This document shows positions 55,101 through 64,000 of a stretch of 64,000 bases of DNA, in pieces; positions within the stretch are counted from its first letter, which is position 1, and each line of letters begins with the position of its first letter. The notes below the pieces were generated by a model. It ran no database searches and was not told the origin of the DNA. It saw nothing but the letters and a program-made list of their open reading frames with translations. The position numbers were made by a program, and so were the translations under genes. Source of the stretch: Protonemura montana. Lineage: Eukaryota; Arthropoda; Insecta; Plecoptera; Nemouridae. The DNA lies in the NCBI GenBank assembly GCA_947568835.1, contig OX387610.1, positions 13,001,001 to 13,065,000 of the forward strand, in the 5' to 3' direction.

Positions 55101-57710
55101 TTTAGTGGTCATAATAATAAAATTACAGTTTTAATGTTTTTTTTTGTTATGGGTAACTTTTTGGCTGTTAATTACCCTTTCAACGATTTTTAAAATATAC
55201 ATTTTTTGAAAGTAGCAAAGTAAGACATTTCCTCTATACACTTTTTTCTCGAGCTTGGAACAATTTAAACGATTTTTTTTACTAACTGCGTGGATCTCTG
55301 CTCTCACCGGCATTTGAAGGATCCACAAGTAATTTACCATTGTTTAATTTTAAATCAGAACTCGACTCGACCAACGTAAATGTAATCAAGAGGCTGCGAA
55401 CATTACCACGAGGTTTCAATGAAATGGTAGTTTTGGACCTCGATTATTAAAAAACCATCGAATTACGCACAGCAAAAACTGCCGAAATTTGACTCTTAAT
55501 GGTTTAAACATGTAAATTTTGGAAGAATTTGCAGCTTTATATTGAACTTTTCTTAATGTCTTCATACATTTTTTTTGGAAGCATTTAGAAAAATTTGCTT
55601 CACTCAAAATTAACTGTTCAAATGATCCGTTCAAGTTTATGGTCTTACCACAAAAACTTATGAAGGTAGAAATATGAAATTGAAAATGTGAAATTGAGGC
55701 ACTTTTTCATTTTACATCATCGACAAAGCAGTCAGATGGACACTTGTTACATAACATCCAGCCTGATTAAATTAACTTAAAATAACTGAATTTGCGTTGA
55801 CCAGAAAGCGCAGAAACCCCGTACCAAGTCTATCTTACGTAGCTCTCGATTTATTGCGTGAACGCTAGAACGTAGAACGCGTGAGCGTGAGCACCTGAGT
55901 AGAACCGTTTGCACGTTAGTTACACGTAATCACCTGCAGCACCTATCCGTGTACGCCACTGGATTTGTACACCCGGCCGTCGCCTATATTTTATAATATT
56001 TCTCATAAGAAACCCCCGAGAGACGGAATTGAATAATCTTTCCGCCCTTTCTCCCATTCCCCCGTCCCCCGAGTCGCACGGCTGGGGCGGCGGCCTCGCT
56101 GAATCTTTCTCTTTGCTCTTTCATAAGATATGAGCACGACAGAAGAAAAGAGTACACGAACTGAGCCAGTGTAGTGCCGGGAAATGTGCGTGGGAGTTTA
56201 ATTTCTTTGCGCGATATGCGATCGTTTGTATTCATGTGCACAGGTCGGAAAATGTAGTTACTGCCATAAGATTTGTTTGTTTTAAAAGTATTTTGTGTTG
56301 CAAATTGTCTGTATGCTTTTTTCGGTCGATTTTCAAATTGTTTAAGCTCTTCTTAACGAAAAGTGTATAATAAGAATGAGTCTACTTTGAAATGGAATAA
56401 TGAATTGAACAGCCTGGTTGGAAATTCTTGGTTTTACGATAGGTTTAGATATAAATGCACATTTCTATGCCTTCCAGCCACCCACCAAACATCCAGGGCA
56501 TTATTTTTGATTGAATAGCACCAACTAATTGAACATTTTAAAATCCCCTTTTAGCAGAATCACTAACAGATCAATCAATCCATTAGAAACTCAGTTAAAA
56601 ATGTATGCCACGTGTCCTGTTTTGACATATTGAGATCGAACAATCAATTTGATATATACGGAATCTAAATAATTCAGCATTGCTTTAGCTCGCTGTTCTT
56701 TAACATACATACCCGAGAAAGAATTACACCGTACGCGAAGGTAATTTCAACTGATTGAACCTCTATGCGACCCAGAATTCACTGTAATTTATTTTTAGTA
56801 ATCTCAATTCTGGTTTACCGATTTTATTTCTTGTATTGCACTTGTGCTTCTCTTTTCTATACGTCTCTCGCTCATTTTGCCAGTGTTCATGTACCTCTCA
56901 ATACCAATCTGGCCTCCAGCTGGCTTGATCATACCCATGAGTTGATTCGCTAATTTACCAGACAACTTGGATCTAATCAATCAATCAATCACCAAATCAA
57001 ACAGTTCATTATTTCATCAATTTGATTGAGTGAAGCAGCTAATTGAAAAGTCAATCAGTGCAACCGTTTGCTTCCATTTGTGACAGTTTCGTTTTTTTTT
57101 TGGGGGGTTTTTTTGCAGATTCAAAAAGGTTGCCACTCGGAATTGACGTATGAACCATAATTAGTATGTTATGCATTTTTTTTTTACTGAAATTAACCCT
57201 GTTATTGTTACCGACAGTAGAAACATGCAAAAAGCTTTAATAATTTGGCTCATCACACTTTTGACCGAATTAGGTGCGGCCCGTAAGGGCGCAAAAAAAC
57301 CGCCAAGTTATTAAATTTCAGTAACGAGTGGCGGAGTTTTTCAAAATATTTCAATTTTCCGGTCAAATAATTATCAAATTACTTATTCTAGCTCGAAAAA
57401 TTCTTACAATAGAATGAAAAAAAAAAATGGTATTTACTCAATTGCAAAAGCTTTGAAGCAAAATCTGACTGGCAGATATTCTAGAAGATCATTTCAGTGT
57501 TTTGTCAGTTTGTAGTTAACCCGTAGTTAACCTCAAAACGACCAGTAGCAACTCTTATAAAACAGAGTACGCAGCTTGAGCCAACGTCTCTCTATTTTAA
57601 TCAGATCTACTTTGGCCATCCAAATCAAGGGAACCACTTTCTGAATCGCATGTCCAATCCATTTGCAAGTCGTGAATGGTGCTGGGATTGAAAACACACG
57701 TTTCTTTTTT
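55101..57710. other. 2.6 kb without a recognised gene
   Basis: AT-rich DNA. A C-rich segment at about 56040-56095 and short frames of 60-85 codons are present without recognisable domains. Confidence 0.35.
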
Positions 57711-57712
57711 AG

Positions 57713-57887
57713 AGACGTTTCGCTGGATTACTCCGATTCGGGCTTAGACCAGCACCGCCTGATCGAGTACGAGATGGGCACCAAAGTTGTTTTTCCTGTG
57801 ATAGTGACTCAGAGCGAGATGATAAAATTCTGTAATAGCAAAGTCTACTTAAGGTCGGTCGTTAAATGTGCGGATACATATTTATGA
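57713..57887 (+). CDS. Candidate exon, possibly terminal, product not recognised
   Basis: A good acceptor (CGTTTCTTTTTTAG) is followed by a codon-biased, GC-richer segment reading DVSLDYSDSGLDQHRLIEYE then MGTK and a more ordinary stretch to a stop at 57885. The first ~75 nt (GAT, TAC, TCC, GGC, GAC, CAG, CAC, CGC, CTG, ATC, GAG codons) look strongly coding; the remainder looks less so. The true exon may end at an internal donor, for example AAG|GTCGGT near 57852, or continue to the stop. The first complete codon is GAC at 57714, so a phase-2 junction is implied, or phase 1 if the acceptor is the next AG at 57714. No domain is recognised. It is the same strand as the candidate first exon at 14730. 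Confidence 0.35.
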
Positions 57888-58017
57888 TATGATTTGTCAG
57901 AAAATATAGAAATCCACGACTGAAAGAAATAATTCCGAGAGGCTTTTTAATAGAAAATGATATACAACATTGATTGTACAACGTCCGAAAGTTACATGTG
58001 AAAAAAATTAATAATTG

Positions 58018-58251
58018 CTATGGTTTTTACACTCATGTCTACTTTATCTAATCAGAGCACTGTTTTGACAAAAACTATTTAAAGCTAAGTGAAGAACAAC
58101 TCAATTTCCTTACGTTTTGTAACTTATACCTGTTACTTCATCATCAACTGCTTTAACCTTTGATAAAGAAACAGATACAAGCTACAAAACGTTGAGCAAT
58201 TTAGTTGTTCTTCGCTTAGCATTCAAAACCTAGTTCAAATAGTTTTTGTCA
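58018..58251 (+). mobile_element. Foldback (MITE-like) repeat, copy F, complete
   Basis: After the outer segment ACTCATGTCTACTTTATCTA, the left arm starts at TGACAAAAACTATTT (58066) and the right arm ends with its inverse AAATAGTTTTTGTCA (58251). Both arms carry inverted AAGTGAAGAACAACT / TTAGTTGTTCTTCGCTTAG and ACGTTTTGTAAC / GCTACAAAACGTTG blocks. It is the most complete copy, about 186 bp between inverted ends, without coding capacity. Confidence 0.85.
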
Positions 58252-58705
58252 GGGCATTTAATTTGAACACATGGAAATCTCAGCAAAATCTAAAGTTCAC
58301 ATAAAGCGACGTGAAATCAACAGTAATTTCGCCTCTCATCAGCGCCGTAGAGAATACCGTGTCCAAGCCAATTCAAAATTTGAATTTCGGAGCCACGACG
58401 CCCATGTTCGGTTCCGACAAATTGATGCGCCCGAACGTGCAGTTGGGGCGATGGGAGTTAAAAGTGAAATGAATTGGAGAAGCAATCACTGCTCGTCTGT
58501 TTAACATTGATTGCTCAGGCAATCGCAGTGATGGCATGTTTTCTAGACGACTGCGACCTAACAACTGTTCGGCAAAAACCAGCACCGAAACCACTTTCCC
58601 AACTGCTTAATCAAACCGCACAACGAACAATCTGGACTTTCACTGATTTCATTATTATAATATTTAACAATCTTAGCTCCAGTTTCGAAAAAAAAATGTG
58701 TTTAT
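58252..58705. other. No firm gene
   Basis: Overlapping short frames on both strands, none recognisable. Confidence 0.3.
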
Positions 58706-59413
58706 TATTATTTGTGGTGTTTAACGACGCACTGTTTTGACATCTGGCCCTGCGGCACTGGTCTAATGGCGTCGGTGAATGAGTGGATGATGATGAAGAT
58801 GATGATGAACCTTACCTAGCCTAGAAGGGAGGAGGGGAAACCCGGTGCTGGCACGTAGCCTACTCCTGTCGAAGACCAAGGGGACCACCGGCTGAACGTC
58901 CCTTCCGAAGGACGGTACAACGCGAACAACATGATTACTCCACAAATCCATACTGTCGAGAGGTTGATAAGCAAGGCGAGTGAAGTTGCTGTACTAACTT
59001 TCATCCCTCCAACCTCTCTCCCGAACAGAACTGGTCATGTGTATGATGGTCACCCATCCAATACCTGACCCAGCGCAGTGTTGCTTAACTTTCATCCCTC
59101 CAACCTCTCTCCCGAACAGAACTGGTCATGTGTATGTTGGTCACACATCCAATACCTGACCCAGCGCTGTGTTGCTTATTTTTCATCCCTCCAACCTATC
59201 TCCCGAACAGAACTGGTCATGTGTATGATGGTCACCCATCCAATACCTGGCTCAGCGCAGTGTTGCTTAACTTTAATTCCTCCAACTTCTCTCCCGGACA
59301 AAACTGGTCATGTGCATGATGGTCACCCATCCAATACCTGACTCAGCGCAGTGTTGCTTAACTTCGGTGATCTCACGAGAACCGGTGTTTCCAACACGGC
59401 AAACCGTTCGGTG
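58706..59413 (-). mobile_element. 5S-derived SINE, full-length, four promoter units
   Basis: Best reference copy: A/T-rich 3' end (TTATTATTATTTGTGG), tail (TTTAACGACGCACTGTTTTG), body (CCCTTCCGAAGGACGGTACA, TCGAGAGGTTGATAAGCAAG), four ~91-bp promoter units, and 5S head (CGGTGATCTCACGAGAACCG, AACCGTTCGGT). Confidence 0.96.
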
Positions 59414-60349
59414 TATTCATGAATGCTTCTTAAAAAATCATATTATTTTCCCGACGTATCGTAATTGATGCTTGTTATTTTATTCAGTGTAAAAAAAGCT
59501 TCACGTCAAAAAAATTAGCTGAATTTTAATTCATTAATTCGAACCCCGAGTTTTTTAAAATAGTAATTTCATTATTTGTCAATGAATTAAAACTTCATTT
59601 CATTGCAATGGTAATTTACTTATCGAATTATGTTTCACTTAACCAATACGAATGCATATCAGTGATTTTCGCGTCAGATTTCGTCATGTCCGTGGCAATT
59701 TCACTTGAAACAGCCGCGCATGTTTGAAAATCATATTTCACAACCCCTTGTTCGCGTGGTCCTCGCGGTTTTCCAATTATTTCTCTGTCGATTGTTTAAT
59801 TACGAAGCGCGTGGGATGGATTGCGTCGCGAGTTACCGGATTAATTGGCCGTACGCACAATGAATGTGAAAAATACCATGTTTACCGATCAGTATTCCCG
59901 TACGGAGTCCACATCATTACACACCTATATGTAGTCCATCACCGGCTTCCACCGGAGCGTACACTTGTTTTTGCTTTTAATCTGTCGCGGACAGAAAAAA
60001 AAACCCAACACCGCCAAGCAGATTTTCAATTTAACTGGCAAAATCAAACAAATAAAGGAAAAAATAAACGCACTGATTTCTAAAAATGTTCTGCTAGGGA
60101 GCATATTCAATTTCCGTTTTTTTGGGTGTATAAATATTAAATTTTTTCTTTGGCAATGTACACGGAAGTCTCGTGGATGAGATGTGCTGTCGGTCGCTGT
60201 GGCCTGGATGCTTTGCTGGAAAATACACCAAAGACTCAAAGACTGCGGAAAACTCTGATGGAAATAAGGAAAATATATATTTTTAGGGTCAAGAGCAAGT
60301 TTACTTGAGTTTTTATTTAGCAAATGATTTTTACATCATTATTTTTTTG
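59414..60349. other. No firm gene
   Basis: Frames of 119 codons (+, 59724-60083) and 132 codons (-, 59925-60323) overlap on opposite strands. Neither shows a domain or codon bias that I can defend. Confidence 0.3.
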
Positions 60350-60835
60350 AAGTCGATTTTTATTTTTCATACATTTATTACAACAGGTAGAAAATGTTAA
60401 ATTTAAGGCATTTAAATTAATCATGCCAAATCATTTTCGTCTTCTTCCTGCTCTTTTTCAATTCCTTTTCTTTCGCCAAATCTTCCACACTTCCTTATCT
60501 CGCCAGCTTTCTTCCTCTTCTACTTCATTCCATTTTCCACCTCTTTCCTTCACATCTACTTGTACTTTTTGTATCCATCTTTCCCCTGGTCTTCCTCTTC
60601 TTCTTCTCTTATATTCCAAGCTTAAAATCTTTCTCGGCAATCTTTCTTCCTCCATTCTCATAATATTTCCAAACGATTTCAATCTTTCTTTCCCAATTTC
60701 AAAACCTAACCTCTCTTTATTTATTCGCTTTCTCAATATTTTGCTTTTAATCTTGGCCAACTCTGTCACCCTTCAAGACTTGTTAAAAACTTCATCTTCG
60801 CTGCTTCCATTCTTCGTTTTACTACCAGACACAGA
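60350..60835 (-). pseudogene. Non-LTR retrotransposon 3' end (RT C-terminal region), frameshifted
   Basis: The minus strand encodes, in one frame near 60780-60830, KRRMEAAKMKFLTSLEG and, after a frame change, a 103-codon open segment (60769-60458) with FGNIMRMEEERLPRKIL, RRRRGRPGERWIQKVQVD and ERGGKWNEVE. This succession is the conserved C-terminal end of non-LTR (LINE) reverse transcriptase ORFs after the catalytic domain. The catalytic FADD-type motif and endonuclease are not in the window. The 3' UTR (GATTTGGCATGATTAATTTA, TTCTACCTGTTGTAATAAAT) matches the decayed copy at 40381. 5' truncation plus a frameshift make it inactive. Confidence 0.82.
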
Positions 60836-61989
60836 GCGACATTTTTAAATCCCTCCAAAAAATGGACACACAAAAGAGTTTTTCATGTTTTCCTGGCAAT
60901 TAATTTGTAAGTATTTGAGCCAATTTTACGATGCCCACTTAAAGAAATCAACCGGAAGAACTAATTATTAATTGGACTGTGACAATGAAGATTAGTTTTT
61001 AACAGGCAGTTATCTTTTAAACATGTCATTGTTAACGAGCAGTCTAAAAATGTAACTCTTTGTAACATACTATTTTGGTTGCTGATTCTGAACCACCTCA
61101 ACCAGTTTGTCTCGATCAGAATTCTTGCTTTAGTTTTATTGGATCCTAAACCTTACACCAATGCAATCACTCTACAGAACATCCTCTAAAGCTAAATTAA
61201 TTACTAAAACCCTGATTGTTACAACATTTTCAATGAACTTTGATTCCGTTAACTAATTTGACTGACAGAAACGTCAAAAAAAATCCATTTAAAACTTAAT
61301 CAGTCTGTTAATAGGTAAATTACCTATAGACAACATGTTAATTAACTCAAATCGAATATAATTTGCTAAAACACACGCCGTGGTGTATCAAATTTCGCAA
61401 CAAATTCACTGTCAAAACGAGTCAATCAATTCGGATAGGCTTTCAGTCCGTCTACACGAATAAATTACAAAAAACGTGTCGAAAAAAAAAATACAACCTC
61501 CATATGCCGATATCGAGTTTCCACCCCCTAAAACTAACAAGACAGCCGTTGTGTGTGGGGCTGGTCGGCGAGATGTCCTGGATCCAGCATCCAGGATCCA
61601 GGATCCTGGATAACGAATCCTGAACGAGATGCTTCATTCACCCGCGGGGCGAGAAAGCCCGAGGTCCGGTTTGAGACTTTGCTGTACACACTTCGTTCTT
61701 TTCGATTATCGGCGGTCGTTCATTCGATTAGGTCCAACGGTTCTTTGTGCGGGATTTCTAAAGCAGAATTCGGCGAATGCTGAGCAAAAAGCTGTGTCGA
61801 GTGCGTTTTAAAAGAATTCTCGTTAATTGCCTTATTGGTTGATCTTCTTTCGTTGATTATTCGTTGACACGCTTAGCAGAATAACATTATCGATTACTTT
61901 TTGGAACTCTAACAGCTGTTTAGCTGAATTTGTCTTTTTGGCAATATAATATTATTTGTATAGTAGAGGCCCAGTGTTAATGTTGAAAT
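60836..61989. other. No firm gene; short GGATCC-rich palindrome
   Basis: At 61575-61622 the motif GGATCCAG/CCAGGATCC is repeated and palindromic. Frames of 60-86 codons nearby are not recognisable. Confidence 0.35.
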
Positions 61990-62185
61990 TTTTTGGTAAC
62001 GGTAGTTGCCACCCGATGTCACTTCCACCCAATATGTTTAATAGACATCTACAGTTAAATAATTACGACTTAATATATTGATGCATGTTTATCAATCGTT
62101 GAGGTTAGCATTAATACAGATTAATTGGCGTGAACCAGTTTCAAATGCGAGTAATCTGCAAGAAATAACAAAATAACATTTCTTA
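61990..62185 (-). mobile_element. tRNA-derived SINE family, body-only copy
   Basis: The minus strand shows GTTATTTCTTGCAGATTACT, CGCATTTGAAACTGGTTCAC, AATTATTTAACTGTAGATG, CATCGGGTGGCAACTACCGT and GTTACCAAAAA, which align to the body of the copy at 3169. Confidence 0.7.
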
Positions 62186-62239
62186 ACACTCTCGAACCTT
62201 GAAAAATGCTAAACTTTACCTGCCTACCTATCATACCTA

Positions 62240-62632
62240 CCAACCGAACTGTGTGCCGTGTTGGAAACACCGGCTTTCATGAGACCACCGAAGTTAAGCA
62301 ACACTGCACTGAATTAGGTATTAGATGGGTGACCATACACATGACCGGTTCTGTTCGTGAGAGAGGTTGGAGGAACTTCACTCGCCTTGCTTATCAACCT
62401 CTCGACAGCATGGATTTGTGGAGGAATCCTGTTGTTCGCGTTGTACCGTCCTTCGGAAGGGACGTTAAGTCGGTGGTCCCCTTGGGTGCTCTTCGACAGG
62501 AGTAGGCTAAGTGCCGTCACCGGTTTTCCCCTCCTCCCTTATATGCTAGGTTAAGCCATCATCATCATCCACTCATGTACCGACGCAATTAGACCAGTGC
62601 CAAATGGCCCGTTGTCAAAACAGTGCGTCAAA
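62240..62632 (+). mobile_element. 5S-derived SINE, single promoter unit
   Basis: Head (ACCGAACTGTGTGCCGTGTT, CATGAGACCACCGAAGTTAA), one box A to box C unit (GCAACACTGCACTGAATTAG, TTAGATGGGTGACCATAC), body and tail ending AACAGTGCGTC. A short segment between promoter unit and body is deleted. It shows the basic, non-amplified form. Confidence 0.93.
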
Positions 62633-63039
62633 ACAATAATGAAAGGTTTTTTATCCTGTCAAGTATTTTAAATAATCTTACTTTTCTATCATTTTGTAAG
62701 TCCCAATCAAGTGCTTGTAATACTTAAATGCATTGAAATCTATTGAAATGTACTAAAAGTGATCGGCCAGCTGGCCTACAAAATAATGATCAGCGTTTTT
62801 TAGATCCTTCTTATATAGCGGCTGCTATAGGTCAGACACGACATATTCACCGCACGGAAACTTTAACGGGGACACCTCGATCGAATCCCGGGGGCAGTTA
62901 TCGTTTAAAACCTGACCACTCAGCGAAAGCAACTGACTTTTTTTTTTTATTCCAAAACTATAATCGTGAGTTTTATTTTTTATATCTCGTTGAAATTCGT
63001 TGCACCGCCAGTGCTGCCGCTACAGATGTTCGCCGGATT
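62633..63039. other. No firm gene
   Basis: A 133-codon plus-strand frame (62743-63144) runs into SINE-derived sequence and shows no domain. Confidence 0.3.
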
Positions 63040-63130
63040 TCGAAAGGGAAGGTTAAGTGGCGATCCCTTTGGTGCTCTTATAGACAGGGAGCGAGCTACG
63101 TGCCGGCGCCGGGTTTCCTCAACCCCTGTT
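63040..63130 (+). mobile_element. 5S-SINE body fragment
   Basis: TTCGAAAGGGAAGGTTAAGT, GGCGATCCCTTTGGTGCTCT and GTGCCGGCGCCGGGTTTCCT match the middle body of the 5S-SINE in order. Head and tail are absent. Confidence 0.7.
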
Positions 63131-64000
63131 ATCCTGGAACGTAAAGCGAAATCATAATCGCGCCAGTCGAATAATTCAACGGAACCGATCGACTTGCTCG
63201 CCAGTTTCAATTGAACCTGAGCAAGTTGCCAATACAAATGGAGAATAAGAAACCCGAATAGAAAAAAGGAAAGCGTTCGTTAGCTTTTCATCTTGCCTAG
63301 TCAAGTCGTTGTCACGTTTTAAATCACTATTTTCAAGTTTTTTTTTTGGTGTAGGTGCCTGTTTTAGAAAAAAAGTCTAATAATAATCCTTGAAATGTCG
63401 TCCGTTAAGTAGGCTATACCTCACCGCATTTTTAAATGCTTAAAAATCTCAAACTATAGCATTAGGATAGTGCTAGTTAGTGCCTTAAGTTACATCGAAA
63501 GTGTACCGAAATTAATGTTAGAATTGCCACATGAAAATAGAAGTGATGCTCGATCAGATTTTGATAGAGCTTTGATAGTGGTGGAAAGTTCTCTGTGTCG
63601 CACTGATGTGCCAAAGTTTGAAGCAACCCAGAATAATTTTCGGTCGAAAATGTGGTTATTGTACATGGAACCCGATACCTATCCAATTAATAGTGTTCTG
63701 ATAATTTAGTAAACTTAACGGACGTCTAGCAGTAAGCTGTCAAGAATAAGAAAGGTAATGCTTTTACTCCACCACATAAATCCAAGCATCTTGGGTTTCA
63801 TAACTGAATATTGCCGCGGCCTATTCTTTGGTCAGCAAACTTTAAAGCGTGCTCCTGTGGAGGTGCCGAGTTTCACAGAAAAATAGTCGCAAATTTAGGT
63901 TCCCTATTAAACTCAATCCTATTGTATGTATGTACACACTGGTGGGAAGCTAAGCGTTCCAAAATGAAGCATCCAAAGAGCAGCTGGTTTTAAAACAAGC
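63131..64000. other. No gene seen
   Basis: Unique AT-rich DNA to the window end. A 79-codon plus-strand frame (63470-63709) has no recognisable domain. Confidence 0.35.

Noticed and set aside
59724-60323. Overlapping frames of 119 (+) and 132 (-) codons
   Set aside because: They overlap on opposite strands, show no recognisable motif, and include A-rich runs translated as Lys/Asn.
60423-60848. 141-codon plus-strand frame rich in Phe, Leu and Ser
   Set aside because: It is the antisense shadow of the decayed retrotransposon on the minus strand, where the conserved RGRP..RW pattern lies.
62743-63144. 133-codon plus-strand frame
   Set aside because: Its end is derived from a 5S-SINE body fragment and the rest is unrecognisable.

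Overview
This window looks like repeat-dominated, AT-rich nuclear DNA from an invertebrate animal. The evidence is a tRNA-Glu gene without an encoded CCA end, splice-site-bounded coding fragments, 5S-rRNA-derived and tRNA-derived SINEs, non-LTR retrotransposon remnants and several tandem satellites. The 5S-like SINE heads follow the invertebrate type of 5S gene, but the phylum cannot be fixed from this sequence. There is no operon structure, CRISPR array or intact protein-coding gene.

Layout: 1-581 is a 43-bp satellite (second block at 41229-41476). From about 1.3 to 24 kb lie scattered SINE and foldback copies, three short blocks of a 54-bp minisatellite (4509-5326, 7051-7702, 12049-12914), tRNA-Glu (5502-5573), a CpG-rich stretch and candidate first coding exon (13560-14901), a ~79-bp tandem repeat (17856-18345) and a CpG-rich 21-bp satellite of about 65 copies (22341-23719). 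From 24955 to 39219 the 54-bp minisatellite expands to about 264 copies with higher-order structure. From 39.2 to 64 kb the sequence is mostly AT-rich non-coding DNA with 5S-SINE copies, two decayed non-LTR remnants (40381-40715 and 60350-60835), a tRNA-like sequence and a candidate exon at 57713.

The most notable object is the 54-bp minisatellite. At three loci in one orientation it follows a related 200-300 bp unique module. A fourth, inverted locus (52843-53178) has the same module with a single degenerate repeat unit. This suggests a dispersed element whose terminal repeat has expanded from about 1 to 12, 16 and about 264 copies. The 14-kb block also contains a multi-kilobase internal duplication and a nested 699-bp duplication.

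A second notable object is a 5S-derived SINE in which the ~91-bp segment holding the 5S-like internal promoter is tandemly amplified (1 to 9 copies per element). Protein-coding content is limited to candidate exons at 14730-14901 (+), 24307-24364 (-) and 57713-57887 (+). I do not recognise their products. The long reading frames inside the 21-bp and 54-bp arrays follow from repeat periods divisible by three and are not called as genes.
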